From the NCBI RefSeq assembly GCF_010668805.1, contig NZ_WUFT01000007.1:1-64000 (forward strand): 64,000 nucleotides of DNA, read 5' to 3'. The translations under genes and the position numbers were made by a program. This DNA comes from Rhizobium phaseoli (GTDB lineage: Bacteria > Pseudomonadota > Alphaproteobacteria > Rhizobiales > Rhizobiaceae). How positions within the stretch are numbered: the stretch's first letter is position 1; every line of letters starts with the position of its first letter. The notes under the pieces are model-generated. The model worked only from the letters and a program-made list of their open reading frames with translations, made no database searches and was not told the DNA's origin. Of this stretch, positions 27,939 through 36,063 are shown one piece after another.

Positions 27939-28811
27939 TCAGCCCTTTAAATGCGGGCGGGGAAAGAAGCGCCGGGCGATGCCGGAGGGCGCGAAAAAGA
28001 TCGAAAAGGCATAGAGGATCGCCGCCGTCATGATGATCGTCGGGCCGGAGGCAAGTTCGAGATGGTAAGAGGCGATCAGGCCGAGATAGCCGGAGGCGGC
28101 GGCACTGACGGCTGATATCGCCATCATCACGGCTAAGCTGCGCGACCAGAGCTGGGCGATGGCTGCCGGCAGCATCATCAGGCCGACCGCCATCAGTGTG
28201 CCGAGCGCCTGGAAGCTGGCGACGAGATTCAACACCACCAGCAGCAGAAACAGCACGTGATAGACCGGCCCGCGCCCGCCGACGGCGCGCAGGAAGCCGG
28301 GATCGAAACATTCGGCCACCAGCGGCCGGTAGATGACGGCAAGGGTAACGAGGGTCAGCGAGGTGATCGCGCCGATCAGATAAAGGGCAGAAGCATCGAT
28401 CGCCAGGATGGTGCCGAAGAGCACATGCAGCAGATCGATATTCGAGCCGCGCAGCGAGACGATCAGCACGCCGAGCGCCAGTGAAGCCAGATAGAAGCTG
28501 GCAAAGCTCGCATCCTCCTGCAGCACGGTCATCCGGCTGACGGCGCCGGAAAGCAGCGCCACCGACAAGCCGGCAATGAGGCCGCCGAGCCCCATCGCCG
28601 TCAGCGACAGCGAGCCGGCGACGAGATAACCGATCGCCGCCCCCGGCAGCACGGCATGGCTCATGGCATCGCCCATCAGGCTCATGCGCCTGAGCATTAG
28701 GAAGACGCCGATCGGCCCGGAGCCGAGCCCGAGGCAAAGGCAGGCGACCAGCGCCCGGCGCATGAAACCGAAATCGGCAAAGGGCGCGAGGAAGAGATCG
28801 TAGACCGTCAT
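27939..28811 (-). CDS. aztB: Zinc ABC transporter permease (AztB-like)
   Basis: A 290-residue integral membrane permease of the ABC-3 family with about eight TM helices. It contains MSLMGDAMSHAVLPGAAIGY (typical of metal ABC permeases), ASFASFYLASLALGVLIVSL and a C-terminal VGLMMLPAAIAQLWSRSLAV. It forms the channel of a high-affinity zinc importer with AztA and AztC. The start at 28811 overlaps the aztA stop (ATGA), so the products are coupled. Confidence 0.87.
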   Translation of the reverse strand: MTVYDLFLAPFADFGFMRRALVACLCLGLGSGPIGVFLMLRRMSLMGDAMSHAVLPGAAIGYLVAGSLSLTAMGLGGLIAGLSVALLSGAVSRMTVLQEDASFASFYLASLALGVLIVSLRGSNIDLLHVLFGTILAIDASALYLIGAITSLTLVTLAVIYRPLVAECFDPGFLRAVGGRGPVYHVLFLLLVVLNLVASFQALGTLMAVGLMMLPAAIAQLWSRSLAVMMAISAVSAAASGYLGLIASYHLELASGPTIIMTAAILYAFSIFFAPSGIARRFFPRPHLKG

Positions 28812-29557
28812 GCCGCCGGCACCTGTTCGGGGCCGCAAGCCTCGGCATCCTCATCCCATCGCTCGGCCATGGCGCGTGCCTTCAGCAGATTGGCTGACGA
28901 CATGACCTCGGAGGTCGGCCCCCATCCTACCAATTCGCGGGCAAGCAGCAGGGTCTCGGGGAAATGCGCCCGGACGAGCTCGAAATCATGCAGCACGGCA
29001 ATCACCGTGCGGCCCTCGCCGTGCCAGCGGCTGACGATATCGATCAGGTCCCTGGTGGTGCGGGCATCGATTGCCGTAAACGGCTCGTCGAGCAGGATGA
29101 TGCCGGCATCCTGCAGCAGCAGGCGGGCAAACAGCACTCGCTGGAACTGGCCGGCCGACAGCGAGCCGACATGACGTTTTCCGAAACCTTCGAGCCCGAC
29201 CGCGGACAGCGCCTCGCCTGCCCGCTTCATCTCGCTTGGCGCAATGCGGCCGAAGGCTCCGGTTTTCTTCCAGGCGCCGAGCATGACGGTATCGATGACC
29301 GAGATCGGAAAACGCCGGTCGATCTCGGCCGCCTGCGGGAGATAACCGAATTCCGCCCGCCCCAGCCGATGCTCGACCCTGCCCTCGGCCGGACGAAGCT
29401 CCCCCATGATCGCCTTCAACAGTGTCGACTTACCCGCCCCGTTCGGCCCGGCAATCGCCGTCAGGCTGCCCTTCGCAAAGGCGCCGGAGACATGGTGGAT
29501 GGCCGGATGTCGGTTATAGGCGACGGTCAGATTGTCGATACGGATCACCGGCGTCAT
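28808..29557 (-). CDS. aztA: Zinc ABC transporter ATP-binding protein (AztA-like)
   Basis: A 249-residue ABC ATPase. Walker A is GPNGAGKST (residues 37-45), followed by a Q-loop, a variant signature LSAGQFQRVLFARLLLQDAG and Walker B IILLDEPF, with a switch-His in VLHDFELV. It powers the AztB permease. The first codon overlaps the stop of a 42-residue membrane ORF, and the last overlaps aztB, so all four genes are a single coupled unit. MTPVIRIDNLTVAYN matches family starts; upstream in-frame codons belong to the small ORF's DNA. Confidence 0.87.
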   Translation of the reverse strand: MTPVIRIDNLTVAYNRHPAIHHVSGAFAKGSLTAIAGPNGAGKSTLLKAIMGELRPAEGRVEHRLGRAEFGYLPQAAEIDRRFPISVIDTVMLGAWKKTGAFGRIAPSEMKRAGEALSAVGLEGFGKRHVGSLSAGQFQRVLFARLLLQDAGIILLDEPFTAIDARTTRDLIDIVSRWHGEGRTVIAVLHDFELVRAHFPETLLLARELVGWGPTSEVMSSANLLKARAMAERWDEDAEACGPEQVPAA

Positions 29558-29682
29558 GGCAGCAGAACCGCCCAATGAATGGCCAGCCAAAGGGCGGCAA
29601 CGACCAACGAGATGCCGACCACCCTTGAAAAAGCCGACTGTCCCAGCAGGCTGACGGAGGGGCGGTCGGGGCTCGGGGGCAT
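29554..29682 (-). CDS. 42-residue single-TM protein leading the zinc operon
   Basis: A small ORF of 42 residues, MPPSPDRPSVSLLGQSAFSR then VVGISLVVAALWLAIHWAVL and LP, with one hydrophobic helix (about residues 21-40). The start has AGGA 6 bp upstream, and the stop overlaps aztA (ATGA). It is the first gene behind Zur-like palindromes. This supports it being translated, perhaps as a membrane partner of the importer or a leader for coupling. No family is recognised, so function is unknown. Confidence 0.6.
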   Translation of the reverse strand: MPPSPDRPSVSLLGQSAFSRVVGISLVVAALWLAIHWAVLLP

Positions 29683-29694
29683 GGTTGATCCTAC

Positions 29695-29724
29695 AATGTA
29701 ATAACATTACGGTTATGTTATAAC
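29695..29724 (-). promoter_or_regulatory. Tandem Zur-like palindromes
   Basis: Two AT-rich inverted repeats lie next to each other, AATGT-AATA-ACATT (29695-29708) and GTTAT-GTT-ATAAC (29712-29724), 13 bp upstream of the small ORF start. They resemble the alphaproteobacterial Zur operator (TGTTATA-type palindromes) and fit zinc-repressed transcription of the importer. Confidence 0.6.
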
Positions 29725-29827
29725 GATTGCGGCGAGATTGAGGCGAGGTTTGTTGGCGAAATTGTTATTGCTGGATAGGGAGGTGCGGCTATTTGACAGC
29801 CAAGCGCTGCCGGGCCAGACTTAACGG

Positions 29828-30235
29828 ATGATCAGACCCTGGCACCTTATTGTTGATCACATCCGCAGCGTGGGAGAAAATTCGGCCGACGAAAAGTTTT
29901 CCTCTGCCTTGCGGGGCGTTGAGCGGCTTGCCGATTTCATCGCTCATAGTTCGCTTCGGCACGCGCTGTTTGGATGGACCTCAATGGCTGATCTATGCAT
30001 CCAGCAAACCGGGCATAACCCTCCCTCCGTGGCCCATCTTCGGATCTCTGCGCAACCATCGGGTCTGATCGAATTCCGCTATATCGATACGGCTGTGGAA
30101 CGCAGGCAATGGACGCGGACGGAAACGCCAGAACGAGCCCTTCACAGGCTTACGACCTTCTTAGGCCAACTTCATTGGGTTTCAGGTCCCGTGACAATTT
30201 TTCCGGAGCCGCAAATTGACGAGTTCACGGCCTAA
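29828..30235 (+). CDS. Hypothetical protein
   Basis: A 135-residue protein. Its features are MIRPWHLIVDHIRSVGENSA, RGVERLADFIAHSSLRHALF, and a beta-rich middle with VAHLRISAQPSGLIEFRYID. It ends with ALHRLTTFLGQLHWVS. There is no signal peptide and no recognised domain. It is divergent from the zinc operon and followed by repeats. The coding frame is coherent in composition, but the ribosome-binding site is weak. Confidence 0.55.
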   Translation: MIRPWHLIVDHIRSVGENSADEKFSSALRGVERLADFIAHSSLRHALFGWTSMADLCIQQTGHNPPSVAHLRISAQPSGLIEFRYIDTAVERRQWTRTETPERALHRLTTFLGQLHWVSGPVTIFPEPQIDEFTA

Positions 30236-30307
30236 GAGGAAGCGATCGACGGAGGCGCAATGCGCTTGCATCCCGCCAAACATCGCTGCCTTTGCTCCCA
30301 AAGCAAC

Positions 30308-30410
30308 CCACCCTCCGTCTTCCTCGGGCTTGACCCGAGGATCCACCCTGCCCTCGATCGGCACCGGGCGTGGATCCTAGGCTCGGAGGCCTGGGATGAC
30401 GGAGATGGGG
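30308..30410. repeat. Mosaic repeat C (CTCGGG hairpin family), copy 1
   Basis: The left arm has CTCCGTCTTCCTCGGGCTTG then ACCCGAGGATCCA. The right arm is an inverted partner (TGGATCCTAG...GGGATGACGGAG). The inner CTCGGG-CTTGA-CCCGAG hairpin is shared with copies at 39253 and 45986. Confidence 0.75.
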
Positions 30411-30444
30411 GGAACGTTTCTGCCAAACGCGCCGTCGGCGTGTG

Positions 30445-30618
30445 CCCCTCATCCGCCTGCCGGCACCAACCGGGGTCGAGCCAAGGGTCTCGACCCGTCC
30501 TTCGGACCCCCGTAAACGGGGCGAAGGGGTGTGCCGCAACCTCTCCGTCCCTCGCCGACGTCTCGCGGGGCACGTCCCCTCTCCCCGTTTTTTACGGGGA
30601 GAGGGTTAGGGTGAGGGC
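30445..30618. repeat. Mosaic repeat B (CCCCTCA...TGAGGG), copy 1
   Basis: It starts CCCCTCATCC and ends GGTTAGGGTGAGGG. The interior has the shared blocks ACCCGTCCTTCGGACCCCCG, the CCCCGTAAACGGGG-type palindrome, and CGCGGGGCACGTCCCCTC. The same blocks recur at 34386, 39072 and 63189. Confidence 0.8.
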
Positions 30619-30634
30619 CAGATTGTTCAAACGT

Positions 30635-31120
30635 TCAGAGTAGTTCCAGCATCGCGGCAGCACCCGAAACCGTGGCCTGGCCGGGGTTTTCCTCGATGTT
30701 CAGCGCCTTCACAACGCCGTCTTCCACCAGCATCGAATAGCGCTTTGAGCGCAGGCCGAGGCCGCCGGCGGAGAGGTCGGCTTCGAGGCCGACGGCCTTG
30801 GTGAAGCCGGCGTCCCAATCGGCGAGGAAGTGGATCTTGCCCATGCCGCCGGAGGATTGCGCCCAGGCGCCCATCACGTGCCAGTCATTGACTGATATGA
30901 CGGCGATGTCGTCGACGCCCTTGCCGAGGATGGTGTCGCGGTTTTCGAGATAACCCGGCAGGTGGTTCAGCGAGCAGGTGGGCGTGAAGGCGCCCGGCAC
31001 GGCAAACAGCACGACGCGCTTGCCGGAAAAGAGCTGGTCGGTGGTGATTTCGACCGGGCCGTCAGCGGTCTTTTCCTTGAAGGTGGCAGCAGGAAGCTTG
31101 TCGCCGATTGCGATGGTCAT
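30635..31120 (-). CDS. Peroxiredoxin (Prx5-type, 1-Cys)
   Basis: A 161-residue thiol peroxidase. The peroxidatic Cys49 lies in VPGAFTPTCSLNHLPGY, the motif of Prx5 peroxiredoxins that reduce hydrogen and alkyl peroxides. No other Cys is present, so a separate thiol such as glutathione or glutaredoxin would resolve it. GGAG precedes the ATG at 31120; the longer upstream frame is not part of the protein. The nearby DsbD-alpha-like gene on the same strand may be coincidental. Confidence 0.93.
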   Translation of the reverse strand: MTIAIGDKLPAATFKEKTADGPVEITTDQLFSGKRVVLFAVPGAFTPTCSLNHLPGYLENRDTILGKGVDDIAVISVNDWHVMGAWAQSSGGMGKIHFLADWDAGFTKAVGLEADLSAGGLGLRSKRYSMLVEDGVVKALNIEENPGQATVSGAAAMLELL

Positions 31121-31261
31121 GGTTTTCTCCTTGAATTCCGGCTTTGGCGGCCGGCTTGTTGAGGTTCTGGCGTTGGCGGCGGCGGGCACCGCAGAGAGAT
31201 CTGCGGCGACTATAAGATCGGCTCCTTCAAAGGCAAGGCCGGGCATTCAAAGGCAAGCCCG

Positions 31262-32101
31262 TCACTCAAAAGGAACGGTCGTCTCCATCGCCCTTTCGCC
31301 ATCGATCACCAGCACGCCCCAGCGCTTGCCCGATATGTCGTAATCCTTCGGCAGCTTGCCGATGGCGACATTGGTCTTGAAGACAGCGCCGTCGCGTTTG
31401 CCGCCGATCTGCTTGGTGAAGGCATAGCCGCTCGGCCCGGTGACGATGATATCGGGCGCACCCTTGCCCTCGGCCGGCAAGACCAGCGTCAGCGACAGCG
31501 TCTTTTGATCAGCCGCCATCGCCTGCGCCGTCACATCGAAATCGGCCGATGGCGGCTTCGGCAGGCTTACATCGGCCGCCGCAAGGATCGCCTCTTCCTG
31601 TGGGTGCGACTGGATGGCAGGACCAAGCTTCAGCTGAAAATTCGCCTGGAAGGGAATGCAGATATCCTTGCAGATGCCGATGAAGGCCAAGGCGTCGATC
31701 TCGACTTCGCCTTTGCCTGCCGCTTTGAGCGACAGCGGCAGCGTTACCGGCGCGTCATAGCCGATATCCTCGACCGTGCCGTTGAAGAAATGTTTCGGAA
31801 CGGGATAGCCGATGGCATCGAGCCTGACGCCGCTGCCCGCCGGGATGGTCAACTGCGGTGGAATGCCGGTGTTTCCCGGCTCTTTCCAATAGGTGATCCA
31901 GCCGGGTTTCGGCTCGATCTGCAGAGCGGCGCGGATTTTGCCGCCGGCATCGGGCGCGAGTGCGACGAGGCGCATGCGGCCGCCTTCGTTCTCCGCCCAG
32001 GGGCTCATTTCCGCGTGGGCGGAACAATGGATGGCGAAGGTTGCGCCCATCGAGATGACCGCAAGGAAAAGCCGGCGCGGGACTGAGGAAATAATCATCA
32101 T
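31262..32101 (-). CDS. DsbD-alpha / ScsB-like periplasmic thiol protein
   Basis: A 279-residue exported protein with a signal peptide (about residues 1-31, ending AHA). The mature part is an immunoglobulin-like DsbD N-terminal domain with IEPKPGWITYWKEPGNTGIP, the FIGICKDICIP Cys pair and PVTLPLSLKAAG. In DsbD this domain passes electrons to DsbC or DsbG. Here the transmembrane and thioredoxin domains are absent, so a partner protein elsewhere would be needed. Its role in cytochrome c or copper-protein maturation is inferred. Confidence 0.85.
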   Translation of the reverse strand: MMIISSVPRRLFLAVISMGATFAIHCSAHAEMSPWAENEGGRMRLVALAPDAGGKIRAALQIEPKPGWITYWKEPGNTGIPPQLTIPAGSGVRLDAIGYPVPKHFFNGTVEDIGYDAPVTLPLSLKAAGKGEVEIDALAFIGICKDICIPFQANFQLKLGPAIQSHPQEEAILAAADVSLPKPPSADFDVTAQAMAADQKTLSLTLVLPAEGKGAPDIIVTGPSGYAFTKQIGGKRDGAVFKTNVAIGKLPKDYDISGKRWGVLVIDGERAMETTVPFE

Positions 32102-32240
32102 GGAACAACGGTTTACCGAAAGTGGTGTTTGGCCGCCAGAAGTCGCGGCAATTTAAATCTTCATTTTTGGTTGATTGATCTGTGACATTGGCCCATGCTT
32201 CCGGTGTCAAGCCTCGGTGCGGTTGGCAGCAGGAGGAACG

Positions 32241-32846
32241 ATGTCCTTATCGACGCTGAAGAACAGACGGGAACGTGGCTTCTTCGATGGCCAGTTCCTC
32301 ATCGCCATGCCCGGGATCGAAGACCGCAATTTTGCGCGCACGGTGATCTATATCTGCGCTCATTCGGATGCCGGCGCCATGGGCTTCGTCATCAATCGCC
32401 CGCAAAACCTGACCTTCACCGATGTGCTGCTGCATCTCGACATGATCAAGCAGGAAGATTCCATCGTGCTGCCGAAGCGGGCGCGCGAATTCCCGATCCA
32501 GACCGGCGGCCCGGTGGAAAGCGGCCGCGGCTTCGTACTGCATTCGGACGATTATTCCAGCGACTCCTCGATCCCCGTCAGCGACGACATCTGCCTGACG
32601 GCGACGCTCGACATCGTGCGCGCCATCTCCAAGGGCGACGGGCCAACACGCGCGACGATGCTGCTCGGCTATTCCTCTTGGGGCGCCGGCCAGCTCGAAA
32701 ACGAGGTCGTCAACAATGGCTGGCTCACCTGCGCGGCCAATGAGGCCCTGATCTTCGACCGCAGCCTCGACGACAAATATGAGCGGGCGCTCGCCGGCAT
32801 GGGCGTTACCGCTGCCATGCTTTCGGCGGAAGCCGGGCATGCCTGA
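32241..32846 (+). CDS. YqgE/AlgH family protein
   Basis: A 201-residue protein of the UPF0301 family. Its features are [53 protein letters not shown] and [20 protein letters not shown]. The YqgE/AlgH family has no firm biochemical role, with reports tying some members to regulation. AGGAGG is placed ideally before the ATG at 32241. It is divergent from the DsbD-like gene and not clearly in an operon. Confidence 0.92.
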   Translation: MSLSTLKNRRERGFFDGQFLIAMPGIEDRNFARTVIYICAHSDAGAMGFVINRPQNLTFTDVLLHLDMIKQEDSIVLPKRAREFPIQTGGPVESGRGFVLHSDDYSSDSSIPVSDDICLTATLDIVRAISKGDGPTRATMLLGYSSWGAGQLENEVVNNGWLTCAANEALIFDRSLDDKYERALAGMGVTAAMLSAEAGHA

Positions 32847-32959
32847 GATTATTTACCTGAGCTGACTGGCCTGAATAGGTCTGGAACGAATTGCGCTGGG
32901 TGACGTTTCATTTCGGCAAACACGGGCAAGAGGCCCGGCTGACGAAGGAGACATCACAT

Positions 32960-33151
32960 ATGGGTAGCACCAGCGACAAGATTTCCGGCAAGGCAAATGA
33001 AATTGCCGGCAAGACCAAGCAGGCCGTCGGCAAGGCCACGGATGACCACGAAATGCAGGCCAAGGGCACCGTTCAGGAAGCCAAGGGCAAGGGTCAGGTC
33101 GCAGCCGGCAAGGTCAAGGACAAGCTCAAGGGCGCCGTCGACCGGCTCTGA
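32960..33151 (+). CDS. CsbD-family stress protein
   Basis: A 63-residue, Lys/Gly-rich helical protein: MGSTSDKISGKANEIAGKTK, then GKATDDHEMQAKGTVQEAKG and a Lys-rich end. This is the CsbD family, small proteins induced by general stress with no known activity. The start at 32960 follows AAGGAG by about 10 bp. A strong terminator (33178-33212) ends the unit. Confidence 0.93.
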   Translation: MGSTSDKISGKANEIAGKTKQAVGKATDDHEMQAKGTVQEAKGKGQVAAGKVKDKLKGAVDRL

Positions 33152-33177
33152 GCCGCAAGCTCATCCGTTTAAGAACC

Positions 33178-33212
33178 ATGCCTGCTGCGCCCCTCGCGCG
33201 GCAGGCATTTTT
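33178..33212 (+). terminator. Rho-independent terminator after csbD-like gene
   Basis: ATGCCTGCTGCGC pairs with GCGCGGCAGGCAT around CCCTC, a 13-position stem with one weak pair, followed by TTTTT. It lies 26 bp past the stop. Confidence 0.88.
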
Positions 33213-33246
33213 AATCCGCCACACCAATGCTTTGCAGGGACATACG

Positions 33247-34317
33247 ATGAAGCTTTCCGCCTGCGACAATTGCGATCAGGTCGTCCACTTCGACAACCGC
33301 CAATGCGTGCGCTGCAACCATCGCCTCGGCTTCCTGCCCGGCGATCTCGCCATGCATGCGCTGGAGCCGCGCGACGAGACGCTCTGGCAGCTTGTGTCTG
33401 ATCCCGACCGTGAAGTCCGCTTCTGCGCCAATGCCGGCCTCGACATCTGCAACTGGCTGGTGGATGGCGATGGTGAGAGCGAATTCTGCGTTGCCTGCCG
33501 CCATAACCGGCTGGTTCCGAACACCGATACTCAGAACGGCATCGATCGCTGGCGGCGCATCAGCCAGGCGCAGCGTCATCTGTTTTATTCGCTGTTGCGC
33601 TGGAGGCTGCCGCATCCCGATCGGGTGCAGGATCCTGAAGGTGGCCTGGTGTTCGATTTCCTCGAGGATTCGATCGAGAGCAACGGCTATGTCGTGCCGG
33701 CCATGACCGGCCACGAGGAAGGGCTGATCACCATCCGCGCCGCAGAGGCCGACGATGCGACGCGCGAGCAGGCACGCAGTTCGATGAACGAACCCTATCG
33801 CACGCTGCTCGGCCATTTCCGCCATGAGACCGGCCATTTCATCTGGAACAAGCTGGTGCGCGACCGCGGCGGCCAGGCGGATTTCCGTGCCGTCTTCGGC
33901 GACGAGCGGCAGGATTATGCAGCCGCCCTGCAAAGCCACTATGCCGGCGGCGCGCCCATGGGATGGCAGGACAATTTCATCAGCGCCTATGCGGCCTCCC
34001 ACCCCTGGGAGGATTTTGCCGAATGTTTCGCCCATTACCTCCATATCGTCGATACGCTCGAAACCGCCCGCGCCTTCGGCATCGCCATCGATCCGCGCGG
34101 CCATGAGGAAATCGCCGGCGAAGTGGATTTCCTTCCCTACCGGGCAAAGAGCGCCGAACAACTGGTCAGCGCCTGGGTGCCGCTCAGCCTGGCAATCAAC
34201 GCCATTCAGCGCAGCATGGGCCAACCGGACTCCTACCCCTTCGTGCTGTCCTCACCTGTCGTGGCAAAACTCGAATATCTGCACCGGCTGATCCAGGGGG
34301 CGGCGACCGCGTCGTAG
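33247..34317 (+). CDS. Zinc-ribbon, zincin-like metallopeptidase
   Basis: A 356-residue protein. The N-terminal zinc ribbon is CDNCDQVVHFDNRQCVRC (Cys pairs about residues 5-23), with more Cys at FCVACRHN. The middle has the active-site motif HETGH (GHFRHETGHFIWNKL, about residues 197-201), and YAASHPWEDFAECFAHYLH gives a likely third ligand. This matches the family annotated as putative zinc-binding metallopeptidases. Substrate and location are unknown, and no signal peptide is seen. The start at 33247 is preceded by the csbD terminator. Confidence 0.85.
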   Translation: MKLSACDNCDQVVHFDNRQCVRCNHRLGFLPGDLAMHALEPRDETLWQLVSDPDREVRFCANAGLDICNWLVDGDGESEFCVACRHNRLVPNTDTQNGIDRWRRISQAQRHLFYSLLRWRLPHPDRVQDPEGGLVFDFLEDSIESNGYVVPAMTGHEEGLITIRAAEADDATREQARSSMNEPYRTLLGHFRHETGHFIWNKLVRDRGGQADFRAVFGDERQDYAAALQSHYAGGAPMGWQDNFISAYAASHPWEDFAECFAHYLHIVDTLETARAFGIAIDPRGHEEIAGEVDFLPYRAKSAEQLVSAWVPLSLAINAIQRSMGQPDSYPFVLSSPVVAKLEYLHRLIQGAATAS

Positions 34318-34385
34318 CGGGTGGGGTGAGTTATCCTCACCTTCATTCCTGTGCTCGTCACGGGACTGTGGGAGATCGCCGCCTG

Positions 34386-34521
34386 CCCCTCATCCGGCTG
34401 CCGCCACCTTCTCCCCGTAAACGGGGCGAAGGGGATTTGCGGCAACCTCTCAGTTTTCCACTGACCTCTTGCAGGGCCCGTCCCCTCGCCCCGTTTACGG
34501 GGAGAAGATTAGGGTGAGGGG
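34386..34521. repeat. Mosaic repeat B, copy 2
   Basis: It starts CCCCTCATCCGGCTGCCGCC and ends AGATTAGGGTGAGGGG, with CCCCGTTTACGGGG and CAGGGCCCGTCCCCTCGCC inside. The ends are 10-position inverted repeats with one mismatch. It lies between the metallopeptidase and convergent rnhA. Confidence 0.8.
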
Positions 34522-34565
34522 CAGCATTCAGGCGCAGGCGTAGTCCCCACAATCGCCGCGCGCCC

Positions 34566-35021
34566 TCAAAACGAAACCGCCTTACCCTTCTTAAACGGCT
34601 CCATGCCCCGGCGCGCAAGTTCATCGGCGCGTTCGTTTTCCGGGTGGCCGGCGTGGCCCTTGACCCAGTGCAGCGTCACCTTATGGCGGTCCCGGGCTTG
34701 TTCCAGGGCCTGCCAGAGCTCGGCATTCTTCACCGGCTTCTTGTCGGCGGTCTTCCAGCCGTTTTTCTTCCAGCCGAAAATCCACTTGGAGATGCCGTCC
34801 TTGACATAGGCGCTGTCGGTATAGAGATCGACCTCGCAGGGGCTCTTCAGCGCCTGTAGCGCCGAGATCGCCGCCAGCAGTTCCATGCGGTTGTTGGTCG
34901 TATCCGCCTCGCCGCCGCACAGCTCCTTTTCGGTGTCTCCATAACGCAGCACCGCGCCCCAGCCGCCGGGGCCGGGATTGCCGGAGCATGCGCCGTCGGT
35001 GAAGATATCGACATGTTTCAT
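34566..35021 (-). CDS. rnhA: Ribonuclease HI
   Basis: A 151-residue enzyme that degrades RNA in RNA/DNA hybrids. It has [20 protein letters not shown] (catalytic Asp9), [13 protein letters not shown] (Glu), [12 protein letters not shown] (Asp) and a C-terminal [17 protein letters not shown]. The length matches E. coli RnhA. The start overlaps the thrB stop by 4 bp, so it is the last gene of an ispH-thrB-rnhA unit. Confidence 0.96.
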   Translation of the reverse strand: MKHVDIFTDGACSGNPGPGGWGAVLRYGDTEKELCGGEADTTNNRMELLAAISALQALKSPCEVDLYTDSAYVKDGISKWIFGWKKNGWKTADKKPVKNAELWQALEQARDRHKVTLHWVKGHAGHPENERADELARRGMEPFKKGKAVSF

Positions 35022-35983
35022 AGGCTCAATCCATATTCGGCCGGCGATTTGATCTGCCGGTGGAAGCGCAGCTTGCGGAGATATTCGAGCGGGTCCTTCT
35101 TGGTGACCATGGCGCCCTCGGGCGTCGTCAGCCAGTCATAGAGCCGCGTCAGGAAGAACCGCAGCGCCGAACCGCGTGACAGCACCGGCAAGGCGGCAAT
35201 CTCTTCGCCGCTTAGCGGCCTGACACTCTGATAACCCTCGAGCATCGCCGTGCCCTTGGTGATGTTGTAGGCGCCGTCCTTTTCGAAGCACCAGGCATTC
35301 AGGCAGATCGAGACGTCATAGGCGAGCAGATCGTTGCAGGCAAAATAGAAATCGATCAGGCCGGAGAGCTGATCGCCGAGGAAGAAGACGTTATCCGGGA
35401 AGAGGTCGGCGTGGATGACGCCGGCCGGCAGGCCCTTCGGCCAGGCGGCGGAGAGGAAAGCGAGTTCGCTGCGGATCTCGTTCTGCAGGCCGGCCTCGAC
35501 CTCGCCGGCGCGCGCCTCGGATTTCTCCCAGAGCGTTTGCCAGCCATTGACGGAAAGTGCGTTCGGGCGTGTCAGTTCGAAACCATCACCGGCGACATGC
35601 ATTTCGGCCAGCGCCCGGCCCACTTCGCGGCAGTGCTTGGCTTCCGGCTTTCTCAGCCACATGCCTTCGAGGAAGGAGATCAGCGCCGCCGGGCGGCCCG
35701 ACAGCGATCCGAGCAGCGCGCCATCGCGGCGCGGCAGCGGCAGCGGGCAGGACAGGCCGCGGGCGGCAAGATGCTGCATCAGGCCGAGGAAGAACGGCAG
35801 ATCGGTCTTTTCCACCCGCTTCTCATAGAGCGTCAGGATCAGCGGGTCCTCGGAGGTATGCAGCAGGAAATTCGAGTTTTCGACGCCTTCGGCGATCCCC
35901 TTGTAGGAAAGCAGCGTGCCCGCGTCATATTCCGTCAGGAACCACTTCAGATCGTCTTCGGCGATATCGGTATAGACTGCCAA
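35018..35983 (-). CDS. thrB: Homoserine kinase (APH-type ThrB)
   Basis: A 321-residue kinase that phosphorylates homoserine for ThrC. It belongs to the aminoglycoside-phosphotransferase fold, not the GHMP fold of enterobacterial ThrB. The catalytic loop is [13 protein letters not shown] and the metal-binding segment [15 protein letters not shown]. The TTG at 35983 gives [20 protein letters not shown], the usual start of rhizobial ThrB; an ATG at 36001 would add six residues. The thrC gene is about 23 kb away on the plus strand. Confidence 0.94.
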   Translation of the reverse strand: MAVYTDIAEDDLKWFLTEYDAGTLLSYKGIAEGVENSNFLLHTSEDPLILTLYEKRVEKTDLPFFLGLMQHLAARGLSCPLPLPRRDGALLGSLSGRPAALISFLEGMWLRKPEAKHCREVGRALAEMHVAGDGFELTRPNALSVNGWQTLWEKSEARAGEVEAGLQNEIRSELAFLSAAWPKGLPAGVIHADLFPDNVFFLGDQLSGLIDFYFACNDLLAYDVSICLNAWCFEKDGAYNITKGTAMLEGYQSVRPLSGEEIAALPVLSRGSALRFFLTRLYDWLTTPEGAMVTKKDPLEYLRKLRFHRQIKSPAEYGLSL

Positions 35984-36063
35984 GTGAGGTCTCGCCTTCA
36001 TGCATTGCTGGTGTTGGATCCACCGGACTGACGACCCGGCGTCGCGATAAGGTTTTGATATGA

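Noticed and set aside
28919..28930. Possible HAD-like or ATPase relic upstream of aztA
   Set aside because: The upstream frame extension is the DNA of the 42-residue ORF in another frame.
30236..30634. Long open frames through the repeats, such as at 30260-30643
   Set aside because: They read through repeats and hairpins that recur elsewhere in non-coding DNA and have no conserved domain.
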